Source of the DNA: CAZYYO01 sp964650965
GTDB lineage: Bacteria; Bacillota; Clostridia; Lachnospirales; Lachnospiraceae
Assembly: GCA_964650965.1 (NCBI GenBank)
Contig: CAZYYO010000090.1
Span: forward strand, 1-8,189
DNA: 8,189 bases
Reading direction: 5' to 3'
Below the pieces are notes generated by a model. It did no database searches, had not been told where the DNA came from, and worked only from the letters and a program-made list of their open reading frames with translations. Of the stretch, positions 7,243 to 8,189 are shown in pieces (the stretch's first letter is position 1; each line of letters opens with the position of its first letter). The position numbers were made by a program, and so were the translations under genes.

Positions 7243-7445
7243 GTTATGTGGCAGATGTTAGGTGTGTGTAGATTGTGTGGCGGATGTCAGTTGTATGTGG
7301 ATTGCCAGGTAGACATCAGCTACGTGAAAATTGCATGGAACATGCCAGCTGCACGAGAATTTCCAGGGATATTTCAATTGTATGTGAATTGCCAGGCACA
7401 AATCAGGCGTATGGGGATTACGAGGCATCTATAATGCATATCCCC
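7243..7445. repeat. Degenerate 29-base tandem repeat, seven units, no spacers
   Basis: Seven contiguous units of exactly 29 bases begin at 7243, 7272, 7301, 7330, 7359, 7388 and 7417. Within a unit, T2, T3, G8, G9 and A18 are the same in all seven copies. A1, A11, A13, T16, T25 and G26 are shared by six. Units typically begin ATTGC and carry TCAG near the middle and TATG near the end. Units 2-3 and 5-6 are extra similar (TTGTATGTG followed by ATTGCCAGG), suggesting a later 87-base duplication. The period is not a multiple of three, so coding is unlikely. The array begins 68 bases upstream of the araC start, in its presumed promoter region, so binding-site multiplication is one possible explanation. 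It does not match a repeat family I know. Confidence 0.8.
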
Positions 7446-7664
7446 CAAAGGAATCCACGGCATCCTCTTTATAGCCTATGTTAGCATTGGCTTTGGGGAA
7501 TATGTAAAATATAAATTGAAAATCCACCACGCATCTCGGCAACCGTGGGGGAAATGCTTGTTTCTCAGCGAAAATCCTCCAATGGAACATGTATCCTGTG
7601 TGTATAGCAGTAATGACTCTATATATTTGGGGGAGGGGATAGAAAATGAAGAAATGTCCCCCAC
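7437..7664. other. Gene-free stretch with complementary C-run and G-run arms (possible structured RNA)
   Basis: The stretch carries two C-runs and three G-runs that are complementary. CATATCCCCCAAAG (7437-7450) pairs with CTTTGGGGAATATG (7491-7504), 13 of 14 bases. TCCACCACG (7523-7531) pairs with CGTGGGGGA (7544-7552), with one mismatch. TCCCCCAAA (7441-7449) also pairs perfectly with TTTGGGGGA (7626-7634). TCCCCCAC (7657-7664) pairs perfectly with GTGGGGGA (7545-7552), and its first seven bases with TGGGGGA (7628-7634). Several of these pairings exclude each other. The 7626-7638 G-run is also the ribosome binding site of the possible small gene at 7646. The complementarities are seen; that they form an RNA switch or an interspersed repeat is inference. 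Confidence 0.4.
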
Positions 7665-7883
7665 AGCAAGCTAATCATTACGAATCATTACGAATCGAAG
7701 CTTGTATTTCAGGCATTTATTATAGCTTCTTCATTAGAAAAAAGCAAGATAGGTAAAGAATTGCCAATATTTAAGCAAATTATGTCTAGTTTGTATGGTA
7801 GACAGAGGATAGAATATAAGCAGTTACAGAAGATAACAGGTGTAATAAGGTACCAAAGCAGAAAATGTTGTAAAACATTATAA
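7646..7883 (+). pseudogene. Possible small gene frameshifted by a 10-base tandem duplication
   Basis: An ATG at 7646 follows a strong GGGGGAGGGG ribosome binding site (GGAGG at 7632-7636). As written, the frame gives only 36 residues (starting MKKCPPQQANHYES) and stops at 7756. The bases AATCATTACG are present twice in a row (7673-7692). With one copy removed, the same start reads 75 residues to the TAA at 7881-7883, continuing NHYESKLVFQAF and then SLYGRQRIEYKQLQKITG. The codons after the duplication look like ordinary low-GC Firmicutes coding sequence. The repaired protein would be small, basic, and soluble apart from one short hydrophobic patch; I do not recognise a family. It could be a decayed gene, a slippage-switched gene, or chance. 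No promoter is convincing, and the G-rich ribosome binding site can pair with C-runs nearby. Confidence 0.33.
7673..7696. repeat. 10-base tandem repeat AATCATTACG, 2.4 copies
   Basis: AATCATTACG occupies 7673-7682 and 7683-7692, with a partial AATC at 7693-7696. The array is enclosed by the inverted pair CAAGCT (7667-7672) and AGCTTG (7699-7704). Perfect identity implies a recent duplication or an unstable tract. A change of one unit shifts the reading frame by one. Confidence 0.85.
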
Positions 7884-7885
7884 AA

Positions 7886-8077
7886 TACAAAAGAAAACTG
7901 CAAGCAAAAGCAAGTACAAGCTACAAAAGAAGACCACAAGCCATAAGGGCAAGTATAAGGCTACAAAAGAAGACTGCAAGCAAAAGCAAGTACAAAATAC
8001 ATAAGAAAACCACAAGCTACAAAAAGCAGGTACAAACCACAAAAGAAGATAATAAGCTACATAAGAGGAACCTGGTA
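7886..8077. repeat. A-rich degenerate 20-base tandem repeat with 76-base higher-order period
   Basis: Units close to TACAAAAGAAGACCACAAGC repeat about ten times, starting at 7886, 7906, 7922, 7942, 7962, 7982, 7998, 8018, 8038 and 8058. The second and sixth units are 16 bases through a 4-base loss, so four units make a 76-base block. Block 7886-7961 and block 7962-8037 align closely, showing a secondary duplication. Neither 20 nor 76 is divisible by three, which argues against a protein repeat, although A-richness keeps one plus-strand frame open (7874-8124) without an ATG, GTG or TTG start. Plus-strand C is sparse and G moderate, giving a strand-asymmetric purine-rich tract. Function unknown. 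Confidence 0.8.
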
Positions 8078-8172
8078 AGGTCAACAAAAGAGATCCGATG
8101 GAACAGGAAGTGTTCAAATGAATAGGAATATTTATTAAACGCATAGACTGCCATCGGATTTTCTTGACCTTA
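8076..8172. repeat. Long two-part inverted repeat (structured element or terminator)
   Basis: Outer arms TAAGGTCAA (8076-8084) and TTGACCTTA (8164-8172) and inner arms ATCCGATGG (8093-8101) and CCATCGGAT (8151-8159) are both perfect nine-base pairs, separated by short unequal bulges (8085-8092 and 8160-8163). The 49-base loop holds a further hairpin, GAACA (8101-8105) with TGTTC (8111-8115), whose first base competes with the inner stem. On the plus strand the inner stem is followed by TTTCTT, so it could act as a terminator, but the loop is unusually large. Beyond 8172 the window holds only AT-rich sequence. It directly abuts the A-rich repeat. A structured RNA, the end of a small mobile element, or a terminator are all possible. 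Confidence 0.6.
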
Positions 8173-8189
8173 CATAGTTAAATAATTAA

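Noticed and set aside
7243..7445. CRISPR array
   Set aside because: The 29-base units are contiguous, diverged and without spacers, and no cas gene is present.
7222..7484. Two overlapping plus-strand open frames over the 29-base repeat
   Set aside because: They begin at weak starts without a ribosome binding site, and the repeated peptides arise from the 87-base duplication of a non-coding repeat.
7476..7664. Minus-strand 62-residue frame
   Set aside because: No ribosome binding site, and it covers the C-run/G-run pairing region, which explains the sequence better.
7874..8124. Plus-strand lysine-rich open frame over the 20-base repeat
   Set aside because: It has no ATG, GTG or TTG start. 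Its openness follows from A-rich composition, and the repeat period is not a multiple of three.
7709..8144. Two minus-strand hydrophobic cysteine-rich frames (7709-7939, 7878-8144)
   Set aside because: Their similar peptides come from the A-rich DNA repeat read in different frames, and no ribosome binding site precedes either start.
8076..8172. Retron RNA
   Set aside because: Only the inverted outer arms fit. No reverse transcriptase is in the window and the core does not show a recognisable msr/msd layout.

Overview
The window looks like chromosome from a low-GC Gram-positive gut-type Clostridium relative, most likely Lachnospiraceae. The grounds are moderately AT-rich DNA, strong GGAGG-type ribosome binding sites, an AgrC-like GHKL histidine kinase, and a Clostridia-style secreted protein with a CX4CXHX4C signature. 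This placement is an inference from gene style, not from a marker gene.

Layout. A 5'-truncated GHKL sensor kinase (1-1254) opens the window; its response regulator probably lies upstream, outside it. After a 175-base gap with a 20-base-spaced TGACCG direct repeat come four co-directional genes: a small secreted cysteine-containing orphan (1430-1996), a membrane-anchored, probably beta-propeller-like extracellular protein (2052-3464), an ABC ATPase (3486-4220), and a double-length ABC-2 type permease (4222-6318) starting one base after the ATPase stop. This reads as a signal-responsive envelope module: the kinase senses something at the membrane, and its regulon probably includes the adjacent transporter and the two exported proteins. 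The transported substrate cannot be read from the sequence. A convergent AraC-family regulator with a cupin domain (7175-6357, minus strand) closes the coding part.

The last 1 kb (7176-8189) has no confident gene but is dense in repeats: a degenerate gapless 29-base tandem repeat just upstream of the araC start (7243-7445); a cluster of complementary C-runs and G-runs that can pair in alternative ways (7437-7664); a possible short gene frameshifted by a 10-base tandem duplication (7646-7883); an A-rich degenerate 20-base repeat with a 76-base higher-order period (7886-8077); and a long two-part inverted repeat (8076-8172). The most unusual material is here, and none of it matches an element I can name.
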